A stretch of 64,000 bases of DNA from Flagellimonas aquimarina (GCF_003149745.1 NZ_QGEG01000003.1:65473-129472), one strand, 5' to 3'. Shown: positions 41,705 through 53,091, counted from the stretch's first letter. Notes: a model not told the origin generated them from the sequence alone. Made by a program: numbers and translations.

Positions 41705-43046
41705 ACGCTAATTCTTTTTTTATTTTTGGTATCTCCATTCCAATATCGCCAGCTCCCATTGTTACCAAAACGCCTGTTTTACAATTTTTTATTTCGTTTA
41801 TTAGATTAAGTTTAGAAACCAACTTTTTCTTTGGATTATTGATTTTCTCCAATAGCCAAGCTGAAGTAATCCCCTTGATAGGCTCTTCTCTTGCTGGATA
41901 TATTTCCAATAACAGAACCACATCAAATTTTGATAGACTTTTTGCAAAATCATCAGCAAAATCCTTTGTTCTAGAAAACAAATGAGGCTGAAAAACTGCG
42001 GTTATTTCCTCATTTGGGTGCATTTCTTTTATTGCTTCGTAAACAGCACTGATCTCTGTTGGGTGATGTGCGTAATCATCAATAAAAGTAAAATCCGTAT
42101 CCTGTATCTGATAGGAAAATCTTCTTTGCACTCCTTTAAAGGTCCCTAATGCCTCAGCGAGACGGTGCGGGGGAGAACCAGCTTGCAACGCCATTGCAAA
42201 TGCAGCTAATCCATTAAGTAAATTGTGCCTTCCCGGCTTATTAAAACGAACCCGTTCCAATACCCCTGTGGGAGTAACCAAATCAAATATGTAGGTGCCC
42301 TGTTCAATTGAAATGTTTTCTATACGATAATCTGATCCATCCTCAATCCCATAAGTAGTGCCTTGTAATGGAAGTCCATTCCTAATAAAAAGCATCCCAC
42401 CAGGCTTTATTTTTTCAACAAAATCCCTAAAAGACTTTTGTAGTTCATTGCTTGTTCCATAAATGTCCAGATGGTCTGCATCCATAGAGGTAATACAAGC
42501 TACATCTGGTGAAAGTTGTAAAAACGATCTATCAAACTCATCTGCCTCTACAACCGAGTATTCTGTTCCTTCCAACACAAAATTGCTGTTGAAATCTTCT
42601 GAAATACCTCCTAAAAAGGCCGTTAAAGGGGTGCCACTTTCTTTAAGTAAATGAGCTAAAATGCAAGAGGTAGTAGTCTTTCCGTGCGTACCTGCTACTG
42701 CAAAACAAAACGTATCTCTGGTAATAATACCCAACACTTCGGAACGTTTTTTTACTACAAAACCATTTTCCCTGAAGAAATTTAATTGCGAATGTGTAGA
42801 TGGTACCGCCGGAGTATAGACCACAAGTGTATTTTTAACATTTTTAAACATATCCGGTATTAGGCGTACTTCATCTTTGAAGTGCACAAAAATTTCCTTT
42901 TCAATAAGCTCATCCGTGATAGGAGTCTGAGTTTTGTCGTATCCCATCACCTTCTTGTCTATATATTTGAAATAGCGCGCCAAGGCGGACATACCTATAC
43001 CTCCGATACCAATAAAGAAGACGTTATGGATGTCCTTTAAATTCAT
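41694..43046 (-). CDS. murC: UDP-N-acetylmuramate-L-alanine ligase MurC
   Basis: A 450-residue Mur ligase. The N-terminal nucleotide fold has [17 protein letters not shown], and the ATP loop is [17 protein letters not shown]. The central domain includes [10 protein letters not shown] and [10 protein letters not shown], and the C-terminal domain has [11 protein letters not shown]. It adds L-alanine to UDP-MurNAc in the cytoplasm, the first step of the stem peptide. Its start overlaps the murG stop by 4 bases (ATGA). Confidence 0.97.
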   Translation of the reverse strand: MNLKDIHNVFFIGIGGIGMSALARYFKYIDKKVMGYDKTQTPITDELIEKEIFVHFKDEVRLIPDMFKNVKNTLVVYTPAVPSTHSQLNFFRENGFVVKKRSEVLGIITRDTFCFAVAGTHGKTTTSCILAHLLKESGTPLTAFLGGISEDFNSNFVLEGTEYSVVEADEFDRSFLQLSPDVACITSMDADHLDIYGTSNELQKSFRDFVEKIKPGGMLFIRNGLPLQGTTYGIEDGSDYRIENISIEQGTYIFDLVTPTGVLERVRFNKPGRHNLLNGLAAFAMALQAGSPPHRLAEALGTFKGVQRRFSYQIQDTDFTFIDDYAHHPTEISAVYEAIKEMHPNEEITAVFQPHLFSRTKDFADDFAKSLSKFDVVLLLEIYPAREEPIKGITSAWLLEKINNPKKKLVSKLNLINEIKNCKTGVLVTMGAGDIGMEIPKIKKELAYAS

Positions 43047-44131
43047 TTAAACAATTTTTCAATTTCATCAACTATGTGCTCCGTAGCTTTTGGCATAGCC
43101 AACTCCTTAATATTAGTGCTCAACTTATTTTGAGTGTCAGCTGAATCCATGAGGTTTATAAAACTTTTCTCGAATTCAGAATCCAATTCGCTTTCCTTTA
43201 GCATAAGAGCAGCATTTTTTGAGACCAGTGCTCTCGCATTTTTGGTCTGATGGTCTTCTGCCACATTGGGTGATGGTATAAATATTACTGGCTTTCCTAC
43301 CAAACACAATTCTGATACCGACCCAGCCCCTGCTCTGGAAAGGATTATATCTGCAGCTGTATACGCATAATCCATTCTATTTAAAAAGGCCAAAACCTTT
43401 ACAGAACTTGAATCGTATTGCTTATAATCCTCATTATACAGTTTACCACATTGCCATATTAGCTGCACTCCTTGATGTTGAAAAAAATCAAGTTCTTTTT
43501 CAATTAATTGATTCACCCTTCTCGCGCCCAAACTACCTCCTAGGATCAATATGGTCTTCTTGCTTGAATCCAATCCAAAAAACTCAATTGCCTCTTTTTT
43601 ATCAATCTTTAGATCAACCAAATCGGAACGGACAGGGTTACCCGTCTTAATAATTTTTTCTTTTGGGAAAAATTGCTCCATACCATCATAGGCAACACAA
43701 ATGCGCTTTGCCTTACTTGCCAACAATTTGTTCGTTATTCCTGCGTAAGAGTTTTGCTCCTGTAACAAACATGGAATTTTACCGCTAGCGGCCATCTTAA
43801 GCAATGGTCCACTGGCAAATCCCCCCGTGCCAATGGCCACATTGGGTTTAAACCGTTTTGTTATTTGCCGTGCTCTCAACAAACTACTTATTAGTTTTAA
43901 TGGAAACATTAAATTTTTAAGTGTCAGTTTCCGTTGCAATCCACTTATCCACAAGCCTTCTATTTTATATCCTGCTTGCGGTACTTTCTCCATTTCCATT
44001 TTATCCTTAGCTCCAACAAACAAAAATTCAGCTTTTGGATACCTCTTTTTCAGCTCATTGGCAATTGCTATTGCCGGATAAATATGTCCTCCCGTGCCTC
44101 CTCCAGAAAGTATAAACCTATAATTGCCCAC
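43043..44131 (-). CDS. murG: Lipid II synthase MurG
   Basis: A 362-residue GT-B glycosyltransferase. The N-terminal [15 protein letters not shown] loop binds lipid I, and the C-terminal donor domain has [16 protein letters not shown] and [17 protein letters not shown]. It transfers GlcNAc from UDP-GlcNAc to lipid I at the inner face of the membrane. It overlaps ftsW by 14 bases and murC by 4, consistent with tight co-translation in the cluster. Confidence 0.97.
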   Translation of the reverse strand: MGNYRFILSGGGTGGHIYPAIAIANELKKRYPKAEFLFVGAKDKMEMEKVPQAGYKIEGLWISGLQRKLTLKNLMFPLKLISSLLRARQITKRFKPNVAIGTGGFASGPLLKMAASGKIPCLLQEQNSYAGITNKLLASKAKRICVAYDGMEQFFPKEKIIKTGNPVRSDLVDLKIDKKEAIEFFGLDSSKKTILILGGSLGARRVNQLIEKELDFFQHQGVQLIWQCGKLYNEDYKQYDSSSVKVLAFLNRMDYAYTAADIILSRAGAGSVSELCLVGKPVIFIPSPNVAEDHQTKNARALVSKNAALMLKESELDSEFEKSFINLMDSADTQNKLSTNIKELAMPKATEHIVDEIEKLFK

Positions 44132-45323
44132 TTAATACTTCTAAAGGATTACTTTCATCTATGTTATAGGATTCCTCCTCTAAATTTTCTTTTTTGTTGC
44201 TTGCACTCAGTATAATGCCAATCGCCATACACGTCATCCAAATAGACGTTCCTCCCATGCTGATCAATGGCAATGGTTGACCTGTTACCGGAAATAATTG
44301 TACCACTACAGCCATATTGATGAATGCTTGAAAAACAATTGGTAAACCCACACCAATCACCAACAATTTGGAAAAAATGGTCTTAGCTGAATTTGCGACC
44401 ACTACAATCCGAAATAGAAGTAACAAATAGAAGAACAATAAGGCCCCTCCTCCCAGCAGTCCATACTCTTCTATAATTATTGCAAAAATGAAATCAGAAG
44501 TGCTTTGAGAGAGCATGTTTTTAATGACACTTTTTCCCGCACCCTTTCCTACTACACCGCCTTCTGCTATGGCAATCTTTGCAAGGGTAAGTTGATGTAA
44601 ATCATCTTTCCCTGCTTTTTCTGGACTCCAAAAAGTTTCGATTCTGGATTTCCATGTTCCTGCCCGTTGCGGCAATATCTCGGGGGTTTTAAATAGCACA
44701 AACAAAAACATTCCAGACAGCACTATTCCGGTCCCAACTATGGCAAACAAATATTTAAGGGGATATCCACCTAAAAAACAGAGCACCAAAACCAAAAAGC
44801 TAATTATGGCCGCTGTGGAAAAATTTTCAGGTAAAATCAATAAAACAACTAAAACTGTTGGTAGCCACAATGGCAATATGCTTTCTTTAAATGTGATTGC
44901 AACATCCTTTATTTTTGTTAAATACCGTGCAATCCATATCATTAAAACAACTGATGCCAAAGTTGATGTCTGAAAATTGACACCTACAAACGGAATCTTA
45001 ATCCATCTATTTGCAGTAACGCCGCCTATTTTGGTTTCTACAGTAAGTGTGTACACCAATAGAATTAAAACAATGGGCAATGCTATTATGGAAAGTCCTT
45101 TAAAATAATGTGTTGGGATTCGATGGACTGCGTAAATAATTCCAAATCCTAAAAACAATAGTACCGCATGTTTTATTAGGTGCCCAAAGGTTGTGCCATC
45201 GTCATTTACATATACCAAATTGGTACTTGCACTATACACCGGTAAAAATGAGAAAAGGGCCAAAAGAGCCACTACGCCCCAAATGGCTTTATCACCTTTC
45301 AAATTTTTAAATACCGTCAACAT
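44118..45323 (-). CDS. ftsW: SEDS-family peptidoglycan polymerase FtsW
   Basis: A 401-residue membrane protein with about 10 helices. SEDS signatures are [38 protein letters not shown], a periplasmic loop with [13 protein letters not shown], and [16 protein letters not shown] near the C-terminus. It polymerises lipid II at the division site with FtsI. Its position between murD and murG, as in other dcw clusters, supports FtsW rather than RodA. Confidence 0.95.
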   Translation of the reverse strand: MLTVFKNLKGDKAIWGVVALLALFSFLPVYSASTNLVYVNDDGTTFGHLIKHAVLLFLGFGIIYAVHRIPTHYFKGLSIIALPIVLILLVYTLTVETKIGGVTANRWIKIPFVGVNFQTSTLASVVLMIWIARYLTKIKDVAITFKESILPLWLPTVLVVLLILPENFSTAAIISFLVLVLCFLGGYPLKYLFAIVGTGIVLSGMFLFVLFKTPEILPQRAGTWKSRIETFWSPEKAGKDDLHQLTLAKIAIAEGGVVGKGAGKSVIKNMLSQSTSDFIFAIIIEEYGLLGGGALLFFYLLLLFRIVVVANSAKTIFSKLLVIGVGLPIVFQAFINMAVVVQLFPVTGQPLPLISMGGTSIWMTCMAIGIILSASNKKENLEEESYNIDESNPLEVLSGQL

Positions 45324-45325
45324 TA

Positions 45326-46660
45326 TTATAAATTTTTAATTGCCGTTTTAAATTGGTTTCCTCTATCCTCGTAGTTCTCAAAAAGATCAAAACTTGCGCA
45401 TGCAGGAGACAATAAAACTGAATCTCCCCTCTCTGCAATTTTATATGCCACCTTTACAGCTTCTTCCATAGAATATGTTTCCACCATTAAATCAATGACA
45501 TTGCTAAAAGCATCTTTTAGTTTAGAATTGTCCATTCCCAAACAGACTATGGCTTTTACTTTTTCCCTTACCATTGGCATCAATTCCTTGTAATCGTTAC
45601 CCTTGTCAACACCACCCACTATCCAAACAATTGGTTTTTTAATTCCGTCAAGGGCGTAATAGGTTGCATTTACATTTGTTGCCTTGGAATCGTTAATGTA
45701 TTCTACATGGTTAATTTTCAAGACTTTTTCCAGTCTATGTGGAACCCCTTGAAAAGTTTGAATACTCTGACGGATAGTTTCCTTTCTTACATTTACCAAT
45801 AGCGCCGCGAGTCCTGCCGCCATGGTGTTCTTTACGTTGTGCTGACCATCAAGGGCCAAAATATCTGTACTCATTTCCAAGGTTTTATGTTCAATATTCA
45901 TTTTAATCTTTTCATTTTCGAGCCATGCTCCTTCTTTTTGTTTTTCCCTTAGTGAAAAGGGAACCAATTTGGATTGAACTGGGTGATTTTTTAACCAATT
46001 TTTGATTACTTCATCATCTGCATCATAAATAAGGAAATCATTTTCGTCCTGATTCATGGCTATCCTAAATTTTGAGGCGATATAGTTCTCAAACTTATAC
46101 TCGTATCGATCTAAATGATCTGGAGTAATATTGGTAAGGACAGCTATATATGGTTTAAAATCTATTATGCCATCCAATTGAAAACTGCTTATCTCCAATA
46201 CGTAATGACCAAAATCTTGTTCGGCCACCATCTTTGCATAACTATCACCAATGTTTCCTGCCATGCCTACATTTAATCCATCACTTTTAAGCAGGTGATG
46301 TGCCAACATTGTGGTGGTGGTCTTACCATTACTTCCCGTAATGCCAATTAAGGTAGCGCTGGTGTATTTTGAAGCAAATTCAATTTCAGAAACAACAGAA
46401 ATGCCACTTGCAACCAATTTTTCCACTAAAGGAATTTTATCTGGTATGCCAGGGCTTTTCATAACCACATCTGCATTTAGAATCTTAGCTTCTGTATGGG
46501 TACCTGATTCCCATTCAATCTCAAAATGTTCAAGAACTTTTTTGTACTCTTCTTTTATTTCTCCTTTGTCCGAGACAAAGACTTCAAATCCCTTTTTCTT
46601 TCCCAGTATTGCTGTTCCAACACCGCTTTCCCCACCTCCTAGAATTACTAAGCGAGCCAT
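45326..46660 (-). CDS. murD: UDP-N-acetylmuramoylalanine-D-glutamate ligase MurD
   Basis: A 444-residue Mur ligase. The N-terminal fold is VILGGGESGVGTAILG and the ATP loop is GITGSNGKTTTTMLAHHLL. The central region includes LTNITPDHLDRY, and the C-terminal domain has NDSKATNVNATYYAL and LLSPACASFDLFENYEDRG. It adds D-glutamate to UDP-MurNAc-L-Ala. Its start codon directly follows the mraY stop codon, and ftsW starts 2 bases after its own stop. Confidence 0.97.
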   Translation of the reverse strand: MARLVILGGGESGVGTAILGKKKGFEVFVSDKGEIKEEYKKVLEHFEIEWESGTHTEAKILNADVVMKSPGIPDKIPLVEKLVASGISVVSEIEFASKYTSATLIGITGSNGKTTTTMLAHHLLKSDGLNVGMAGNIGDSYAKMVAEQDFGHYVLEISSFQLDGIIDFKPYIAVLTNITPDHLDRYEYKFENYIASKFRIAMNQDENDFLIYDADDEVIKNWLKNHPVQSKLVPFSLREKQKEGAWLENEKIKMNIEHKTLEMSTDILALDGQHNVKNTMAAGLAALLVNVRKETIRQSIQTFQGVPHRLEKVLKINHVEYINDSKATNVNATYYALDGIKKPIVWIVGGVDKGNDYKELMPMVREKVKAIVCLGMDNSKLKDAFSNVIDLMVETYSMEEAVKVAYKIAERGDSVLLSPACASFDLFENYEDRGNQFKTAIKNL

Positions 46661-47881
46661 TTATCTGACTTTTAATGTCACAATGCTGACTATTGCCAGC
46701 AAAATTCCAATAATCCAAAATCGGGTAACTATCTTGCTCTCGTGATATAATTTCTTTTGATAGTGGTGATGTAAAGGCGCCATCAAAAACAACCTTTTAC
46801 CTTCGCCATATTTCTTCTTTGTCCTTTTAAAGTAGCTTACCTGAAGCATTACGGATAGTGTCTCGGCGAAGAAAATTCCGCATAACAACGGAATCAACAA
46901 TTCTTTCCTGACAATAATGGCAATAACGGCGATTACCCCGCCAATAGTCAAACTACCTGTATCTCCCATAAAAACCTGCGCCGGGTACGCATTGTACCAT
47001 AAAAAACCAACTAAAGCCCCAACAAACGCAGCAATAAAAATTAACAGCTCCCCAACCCTAGGGATGTAGAAAATATCCAGGTAATCTGAAAACTGAATGT
47101 TACCGGAGACCAAGGCAAAAATTCCCAAAGTCAATACAATTATTGCGGATGAACCTGCCGCGAGCCCATCAATTCCATCAGTAAGGTTTGCGCCATTTGA
47201 CACTGCCGTAACAATTAATATGACCACGGGGATAAAAATCAACCATGCATAATCTTCCAGTCCGTCACCGGCCCAAGTAATCCAATCAGCATAATCCAGT
47301 TCATTGTTCTTAAAAAATGGAACATTGGTGCCCAGAGACTTAATGTCCTGTCCAAATACTTTTTCTACTTTGAAGTTCTCTGTTATTCGGGTAGTATCTT
47401 TTTCCTTGATTGTTACCTCAGGATGAAAGTAGAGAACCGCGCCAACAATTAAACCCAACACTACCTGACCTAATATTTTAAATCTACCCTTTAAGCCTTT
47501 TTTATCTTTCTTAAAGATTTTGATATAATCATCAACAAACCCGATGATCCCCATCCATATGGTTGTAACGATCAATAGGATGATATAAATGTTCTTAATA
47601 TCTGCAAACAACAAAACTGGCAGCAATGTAGATATGATGATAATCAACCCGCCCATGGTGGGTGTACCAGCTTTTTGTTTTTGTCCTTCCAGGCCCAAAT
47701 CACGAATACTTTCTCCTATTTGCTTCTTTTGCAAAAACAGAATAATCCGCTTTCCGTAGACCATTGCAATCAATAGCGAAAACAATACCGCCATACCTGC
47801 CCTAAATGTCTGGAACTGGAACAGTGATGCCCCTGGCAATTGATATTGATTCTCTAAATATTCGAACAAGTAGTATAACAT
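46661..47881 (-). CDS. mraY: Phospho-MurNAc-pentapeptide translocase MraY
   Basis: A 406-residue membrane enzyme with 10 or more helices. Signatures are [32 protein letters not shown] (Asp-Asp pair), [12 protein letters not shown] and [12 protein letters not shown]. An extra region between helices (about 160-215, with [15 protein letters not shown]) makes it longer than the 360 residues of E. coli MraY, as is usual in Bacteroidota. It joins phospho-MurNAc-pentapeptide to undecaprenyl phosphate, forming lipid I. Confidence 0.97.
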   Translation of the reverse strand: MLYYLFEYLENQYQLPGASLFQFQTFRAGMAVLFSLLIAMVYGKRIILFLQKKQIGESIRDLGLEGQKQKAGTPTMGGLIIIISTLLPVLLFADIKNIYIILLIVTTIWMGIIGFVDDYIKIFKKDKKGLKGRFKILGQVVLGLIVGAVLYFHPEVTIKEKDTTRITENFKVEKVFGQDIKSLGTNVPFFKNNELDYADWITWAGDGLEDYAWLIFIPVVILIVTAVSNGANLTDGIDGLAAGSSAIIVLTLGIFALVSGNIQFSDYLDIFYIPRVGELLIFIAAFVGALVGFLWYNAYPAQVFMGDTGSLTIGGVIAVIAIIVRKELLIPLLCGIFFAETLSVMLQVSYFKRTKKKYGEGKRLFLMAPLHHHYQKKLYHESKIVTRFWIIGILLAIVSIVTLKVR

Positions 47882-47890
47882 GGACTACAA

Positions 47891-49354
47891 TTATTTATTT
47901 AAATTGGCCAAGGCCTCTTTTATTTCCTTAAAATCATCAAAATCTGTTCTAACACCATTTGTTTCTTGATAGGTCTCGTGCCCTTTTCCCGCAACTAAAA
48001 TGATATCATTAGCCAAAGCCAGTTTACAAGCAGTCTTGATTGCTTGCTTTCTATTCTCAATGGCCAACACTTTATTGGTATTTTGGGGCTCGACCCCAGA
48101 TTCCATCTCCTCAATAATTGAAACAGGAGGTTCAGTTCTTGGGTTATCTGATGTGAAAATCGCATGATTGCTCATTTCTGAGGCGATATGACCCATAACC
48201 GGACGCTTAGACTTATCACGGTCACCACCACACCCCACTACGGTGATGACGTTTTCATTTCCAGTCCTCAATGCATTGATCGTAACCAACACATTTTTTA
48301 ACGCATCCGGCGTATGGGCATAATCAACTATTGCCGTTATTTTTTCTTTTGATATAAAATATTGAAACCTACCATCTACATTTTCCAACTCGCTGATAAG
48401 TTTAAGGGTTTCCATTTTTTCAAGACCCAAAAGGTCTGCTGTAGCATAGATGGCCAACAGATTATAAGCATTAAAATCTCCTATTAGCTTAGACCAAAGT
48501 TCATTATCATCAATTTTGAGCAACTGTCCATCAAACTGTTTTTCCAATATCTGTGCTCTATAGTCAGCATATGACTTTAGTGCGTAGGTACATTTTTTTG
48601 CTTTGGTGTTTTGCAACATAACCAAGCCATTCTTATCATCAATGTTACTTAAGGCAAAAGCGGTTTTGGGAAGATCGTCAAAGAGTTTTTTCTTAGTGTC
48701 CCGGTACTCGGCAAAAGTTTTATGATAGTCAAGGTGATCATGAGAAAGGTTTGTAAAAATTGCACCTTCAAAATGTAATCCTTCAGACCTTTTTTGATAG
48801 ATTCCATGCGAACTGACCTCCATAAAACAGAATTCCACACCCTCATCGCTCATTAGAGACAAATGTTTATTTATGGTTAAAGCATCTGGAGTGGTTAAAC
48901 TGGTAGGGTATTCTTTTTTGTCCACCATTATCTTTATGGTAGAAATCAACCCCACCTTATAACCGGCCTTTCTAAACAAATTATACAATAGTGTACTTAC
49001 TGTTGTTTTGCCATTGGTGCCAGTAATACCAACAAGCTTAAGGTTCTTGGAAGGATTGTTGTAATAATTGGATGCTATTATGGCCAAAGCACTATTACAG
49101 TCAACAACCTTTAAATAGGTTACCCCATTTACCAATAATTCTGGAAGCTCTTCACAAACAACAGCTTTAGCCCCAGATTCCACAGCTTTTTGAATATACT
49201 CGTGCCCATCTGTAATTGAACCTCTAATGGCTACGAAAACATCGTCCATTCCAACTTTTCTAGAGTCAAAATGAACATGGTTGACCATTACGTTTGTATT
49301 TCCGCTTACCGCGGAAAGACCAGCCCCATACAATATGTCCTTTAACAACTTCAT
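47891..49354 (-). CDS. murE: UDP-MurNAc-L-Ala-D-Glu : meso-diaminopimelate ligase MurE
   Basis: A 487-residue Mur ligase. The ATP loop is TGTNGKTT (111-118), the carbamylated-lysine region lies in the central domain, and D403-N-P-R406 (SDNPRTEPP) is the motif that selects meso-diaminopimelate rather than lysine. It therefore predicts A1-gamma type peptidoglycan, as expected for a Gram-negative. Its start overlaps the ftsI stop by 4 bases. Confidence 0.97.
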   Translation of the reverse strand: MKLLKDILYGAGLSAVSGNTNVMVNHVHFDSRKVGMDDVFVAIRGSITDGHEYIQKAVESGAKAVVCEELPELLVNGVTYLKVVDCNSALAIIASNYYNNPSKNLKLVGITGTNGKTTVSTLLYNLFRKAGYKVGLISTIKIMVDKKEYPTSLTTPDALTINKHLSLMSDEGVEFCFMEVSSHGIYQKRSEGLHFEGAIFTNLSHDHLDYHKTFAEYRDTKKKLFDDLPKTAFALSNIDDKNGLVMLQNTKAKKCTYALKSYADYRAQILEKQFDGQLLKIDDNELWSKLIGDFNAYNLLAIYATADLLGLEKMETLKLISELENVDGRFQYFISKEKITAIVDYAHTPDALKNVLVTINALRTGNENVITVVGCGGDRDKSKRPVMGHIASEMSNHAIFTSDNPRTEPPVSIIEEMESGVEPQNTNKVLAIENRKQAIKTACKLALANDIILVAGKGHETYQETNGVRTDFDDFKEIKEALANLNK

Positions 49355-51360
49355 GACAGTTCCAGCACTATTTTCTTTACCTGATTTATTTCTGTTCCTT
49401 GGTTAATGGATTGCTTTCTTACTTTTCCATTACCTCTCACCTCAACCTGCAGTCCTAAATTCTCTAGTAATGAAACCGCGTCCATTCCGCACATTCCTTT
49501 TACGTTAGGTACTTTAGTATATTTTTTCTGCGCCTGGGCATAGTATTGTTTGTAATCTTCCTCTAAGGTTTCTTCATTGAAGGCCTTTCCTTTTACCTCG
49601 TCCACCGTTGGTGAGGTAGCATAAATCTTTTGCGCCATCGATTTGAAAACTGGCCCCGATACGTCCGCCCCATAATACCCAACACTTTTATCAGGTTCGT
49701 GGATAATTACAATACAAGAGTATTTTGGATTGTCTGCAGGAAAATAACCAGCAAATGAGGAAATATATGCTAGTTTATCTGGGTCTTTAGCCACATAGTT
49801 CTTTTGACAGGTCCCTGTCTTACCCGCCATTGAAAAGTTTTTGGAATACAATCCATGACCCGTACCGTATTTTTTCTCAACTACATCTTTCAATAGTTGT
49901 TGTGCTTTTTTCACTGTTTCCTTGGAACAGATGGAAGCGTTCGTCACCTCTTTATCGAATCTTTTAAGAACCTTGTTACCTTCCCGCACTTCCTTGATCA
50001 ATCTGGGCTTTACAAATTCCCCGTCATTTGCAATGGCGTTGTAAAATGCCAATGTCTGTATAGGGGTCATGGACACTTCATACCCATGGGACATCCATCC
50101 TAAAGAAATCCCGGACCACCCTTCATCACCAGGATACCGAATTACCGGGTCTCCTTCACCAATAATAGGCAACCCTAGCTTTTTATGAAGCCCCATGTTC
50201 ATAAGGCGATCCACAAATTTTTTTGGCTTCTCTTTGTAGTTCTCGTTAATAATTTTTGCAAAAGCTGTATTGGAAGAAACTGCAAAGGCTTTTGATGCGG
50301 AAATCTTTCCATAGCCTCCCCATTTAGAGTCTTTTACCACACGGTCATAAATTCTGTACCTTCCTTTCTCCGTATCAATAACTGTGCTGGTGTCAATCAC
50401 CTTATCTTCCAAAGCGGCTACCATGGACATCAACTTAAAAGTAGAGCCCGGCTCATGAGATTCTCCTACCGCATAATTTAATTTCTCATAATATTTTCCT
50501 TCTGAAGTCCTGCCCAAATTTGAAATTGCCTTGATCTCACCGGTAGCAGTTTCCATTACCACAACACATCCGTGATCTGCTTGGTATTTTTCCAATTGGC
50601 CCAAAAGTTCATGATGAGCTATATCTTGAATATTGATATCGATTGTGGAAACCACGTCCAATCCATCCTGTGGCTCAACAATATTATCTAGACCCACTGG
50701 CTTCCACTGGCCCTTTGCAATTTTTTGCTTTAAACGCTTTCCTTCTTTTCCCCTAAGGTATTGTTCCCCAAAAGCTCCATCTAAACCAACTCTGGTATAA
50801 TACCCATTTTCATCTACTTTTTCGTAACCAATACTTCTGGCCGCCATTTTGCCCAAAGGGTATTCCCGAACAACCCTATGCGTTTCTATAAAGCCACCTT
50901 TATAAGGACCCAACTTAAATAATGGAAATTGCTTTATGCGTATATATTCCAAATAGTCAATGTTTCTGGCTACCAACTTGTACCTGTTATTATTTGCGCG
51001 TGCTTTTCTAAAAAGCTGTCTGTAATAGGAAGAGGGCCTATTAAAAAGATTTCCTAGGGAATCTGAAAGAGCGGCAACATTGTTCTGAAAATTTTCTTCT
51101 GACACGGTTTTGGCATCAAACCGTATCTCATATTTTGGTACTGAAGCAGCAAGCAAGCTACCATCATCCGAATATAGATTGCCCCTATTTGGTTCTATGG
51201 TAAACATCTTTTCTGTCTTATTAAGAGCAAGTTCTTTATAATCTTCACCCTTAATCATTTGTATGTCCACCAACTTTATAACTACGCAAATGGAAAAAAC
51301 GACGAGACAACCTGCAATCAGGTATAGCCTATTCATTATGTTTTTTTCCGTTATTGCCAT
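49351..51360 (-). CDS. ftsI: Division transpeptidase FtsI (PBP3-like) with C-terminal PASTA domain
   Basis: A 669-residue class B penicillin-binding protein. One N-terminal membrane helix (about 10-30) is followed by the dimerisation domain. The transpeptidase carries S306-T-F-K309, S362-S-N364 and K514-T-G516. Residues about 610-669 form one PASTA domain (VPNVKGMCGMDAVSLLENLG), which many Proteobacterial FtsI proteins lack. It cross-links septal peptidoglycan together with FtsW. A second possible start is the Met at position 9. The gene is directly adjacent to the ftsL-like gene. Confidence 0.96.
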   Translation of the reverse strand: MAITEKNIMNRLYLIAGCLVVFSICVVIKLVDIQMIKGEDYKELALNKTEKMFTIEPNRGNLYSDDGSLLAASVPKYEIRFDAKTVSEENFQNNVAALSDSLGNLFNRPSSYYRQLFRKARANNNRYKLVARNIDYLEYIRIKQFPLFKLGPYKGGFIETHRVVREYPLGKMAARSIGYEKVDENGYYTRVGLDGAFGEQYLRGKEGKRLKQKIAKGQWKPVGLDNIVEPQDGLDVVSTIDINIQDIAHHELLGQLEKYQADHGCVVVMETATGEIKAISNLGRTSEGKYYEKLNYAVGESHEPGSTFKLMSMVAALEDKVIDTSTVIDTEKGRYRIYDRVVKDSKWGGYGKISASKAFAVSSNTAFAKIINENYKEKPKKFVDRLMNMGLHKKLGLPIIGEGDPVIRYPGDEGWSGISLGWMSHGYEVSMTPIQTLAFYNAIANDGEFVKPRLIKEVREGNKVLKRFDKEVTNASICSKETVKKAQQLLKDVVEKKYGTGHGLYSKNFSMAGKTGTCQKNYVAKDPDKLAYISSFAGYFPADNPKYSCIVIIHEPDKSVGYYGADVSGPVFKSMAQKIYATSPTVDEVKGKAFNEETLEEDYKQYYAQAQKKYTKVPNVKGMCGMDAVSLLENLGLQVEVRGNGKVRKQSINQGTEINQVKKIVLELS

Positions 51361-51678
51361 TTACTCTTCTGATTTTACTTTGATTTTCTTTGGCGGATTT
51401 TTTGAAGGACCAAGGCCCTCGACCGCCACTGATTCTCTTAGAGAGGATTCCAACTTTAATTGTTGAACCGTTGACCTATGCTCAAAAAATTCACTTTTCA
51501 ACATGCGCACCTCTTCGCTCAGGGCCGCTATTTCATGTACTTTTTTATCTGCTTTATGACTACTCGAAATCATCATGGCAGCAAGGAAAGAAGCAAACAA
51601 TAAAAACATCCAGTTCTTGGGAGCATCTCCGCTAACCAAAAATTTTCCTTTTAAAATGTCCAGTAGTCCTTTTTTCAT
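51361..51678 (-). CDS. ftsL: FtsL-like division protein
   Basis: A 105-residue bitopic protein: cytoplasmic N-terminus, a transmembrane helix (about 24-38), then a heptad-rich coiled-coil region (KKVHEIAALSEEVRMLKSEF and on), ending in a basic tail. FtsL proteins share little sequence, and the call rests on size, topology and position between rsmH and ftsI. It should pair with FtsQ and with a DivIC/FtsB-type partner encoded elsewhere to activate FtsW-FtsI. Confidence 0.82.
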   Translation of the reverse strand: MKKGLLDILKGKFLVSGDAPKNWMFLLFASFLAAMMISSSHKADKKVHEIAALSEEVRMLKSEFFEHRSTVQQLKLESSLRESVAVEGLGPSKNPPKKIKVKSEE

Positions 51679-51692
51679 TTTGCTCTTTAATT

Positions 51693-52595
51693 TTAAATCC
51701 GTTCTGCTATGCGCAGCTTGGCGCTTCTTGCTCTGTTGTTGCGACCAATTTCTTCTGCTGATGGAATTATCAATCCGCCCACTTTTTTCAGGGGAACATC
51801 TATATTCCCATAAAAATCCTTTTCAGGTTCTCCTTCAAATTTTCCAGCCCTAATAAATCTCTTGACCAATCTATCTTCCAAAGAATGATAACTTATCAGA
51901 CTTAATCGCCCTCCCACCTTAAGAACCTCAGGTGTTTGAAGCAAAAAATCCTTGAGCACCTCTATCTCTTGGTTGACCTCTATCCTAATTGCCTGGTAGA
52001 TCTGTGCCAAAATCTTGTTCTCCTTCATTTTGGGCAAAAACCGCTTTAAGGACTCTTTTAACTGACCTGTGGTTTTGATCGGGGTTTCTGACCTTGATTC
52101 TAAAATGGCGTTTGCCATAGCGTTTGCATTGCGTAATTCGCCATATTGAAACAAAACCGATGCTAAATTTTCTTGGGAATATTTATTGATCACTTGATAA
52201 GCGGATAACTCACTATTTCTGTTCATCCGCATATCCAAATCCGCATTGAAGCGAATGGAGAAACCACGTTCCGCCTCATCGAACTGATGGGAAGAAACTC
52301 CAAAATCTGCCAAGATTCCATCAACTTTCCGAATGCCATAGAACTTTAAAAACTGTTTGAGAAATTGAAAATTCTGATTTATCAACTGAAACCGGTCGTC
52401 CTCAATCGTATTTGCCAACGCATCCTCATCTTGGTCAAATGCAAACAACCTTCCTTCTTTTCCCAGCCTTCTCAATATTTCTCTGGAGTGACCACCGCCA
52501 CCAAAAGTGACATCTACATAAACTCCATCTTCCTTTATATTTAATCCATCTACTGACTCATGGAGCAGCACCGGATTATGATATTCCCTAGTCAT
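51693..52595 (-). CDS. rsmH: 16S rRNA (cytosine(1402)-N4)-methyltransferase RsmH
   Basis: The start is the ATG at 52595 (MTREYHNPVLLHESVDGL), which overlaps the mraZ stop by 8 bases; the longer frame lies within mraZ. 300 residues. The SAM-binding region is YVDVTFGGGGHSREIL, followed by DFGVSSHQFDEAERGFS and the C-terminal LSLISYHSLEDRLVKRF. It methylates C1402 in the 30S decoding centre. It is the second gene of the dcw cluster, its usual place. Confidence 0.96.
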   Translation of the reverse strand: MTREYHNPVLLHESVDGLNIKEDGVYVDVTFGGGGHSREILRRLGKEGRLFAFDQDEDALANTIEDDRFQLINQNFQFLKQFLKFYGIRKVDGILADFGVSSHQFDEAERGFSIRFNADLDMRMNRNSELSAYQVINKYSQENLASVLFQYGELRNANAMANAILESRSETPIKTTGQLKESLKRFLPKMKENKILAQIYQAIRIEVNQEIEVLKDFLLQTPEVLKVGGRLSLISYHSLEDRLVKRFIRAGKFEGEPEKDFYGNIDVPLKKVGGLIIPSAEEIGRNNRARSAKLRIAERI

Positions 52596-53043
52596 CGTCA
52601 GCAAAAATCTCTTCGGCCAAATCTGCATAGTCCGCCTCACCGTCAGCCAAGACCATCTCGTACTTATCTTTGTTCCAAATTTCTATTTTGTCAAAAACTG
52701 CATTCAATACCACTTCCTTACCTATTTCAGCATATTCAACCAGATTCTTAGGTATTTGCAGTCTAGCGGTATCTGCATCAATCGTAACCTCTTTCATACC
52801 TGCAACAAAGTTTCTAACAAAAGCATCATACTTTCTGTTGATTTTGCTTTTCTTCAGTACTTTTTGCATCAACACATCAAACTCGCTCTTAGGGTAAAGT
52901 TCCAAGCATTGCTGAAAAACAGACCGCTTAATCACAAAGCCTTCGCTCAAAACTGGCAACAATTGATTCTTTAAGGAAATAGGCAGTATTACCCGTCCCT
53001 TGGTATCAGCTTTACAGTCATGTTGTCCTATGATATGGGTCAC
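52588..53043 (-). CDS. mraZ: Transcriptional regulator MraZ
   Basis: A 151-residue protein with two AbrB-like SpoVT domains. The first has HDCKADTKGRVILPISLKNQ, and the second has TIDADTARLQIPKNLVEYA. MraZ forms rings and represses or tunes the dcw operon by binding direct repeats in its promoter. Three 10-bp repeats (GTGTC/GTGGA/GTGGA) lie just upstream of its -7 box and are the likely target. It is the first gene of the cluster. Confidence 0.95.
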   Translation of the reverse strand: MTHIIGQHDCKADTKGRVILPISLKNQLLPVLSEGFVIKRSVFQQCLELYPKSEFDVLMQKVLKKSKINRKYDAFVRNFVAGMKEVTIDADTARLQIPKNLVEYAEIGKEVVLNAVFDKIEIWNKDKYEMVLADGEADYADLAEEIFADDD

Positions 53044-53072
53044 TAGAAATCAATTGGTTATAAACAATAACT

Positions 53073-53080
53073 CAAATATA
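53073..53080 (-). promoter_or_regulatory. -7 promoter box of the dcw operon
   Basis: TATATTTG on the minus strand, an exact TAnnTTTG match, 30 bases before the mraZ ATG. The repeat array at 53092-53116 lies directly upstream, across the -33 region. Confidence 0.6.
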
Positions 53081-53091
53081 TAGATTTTATT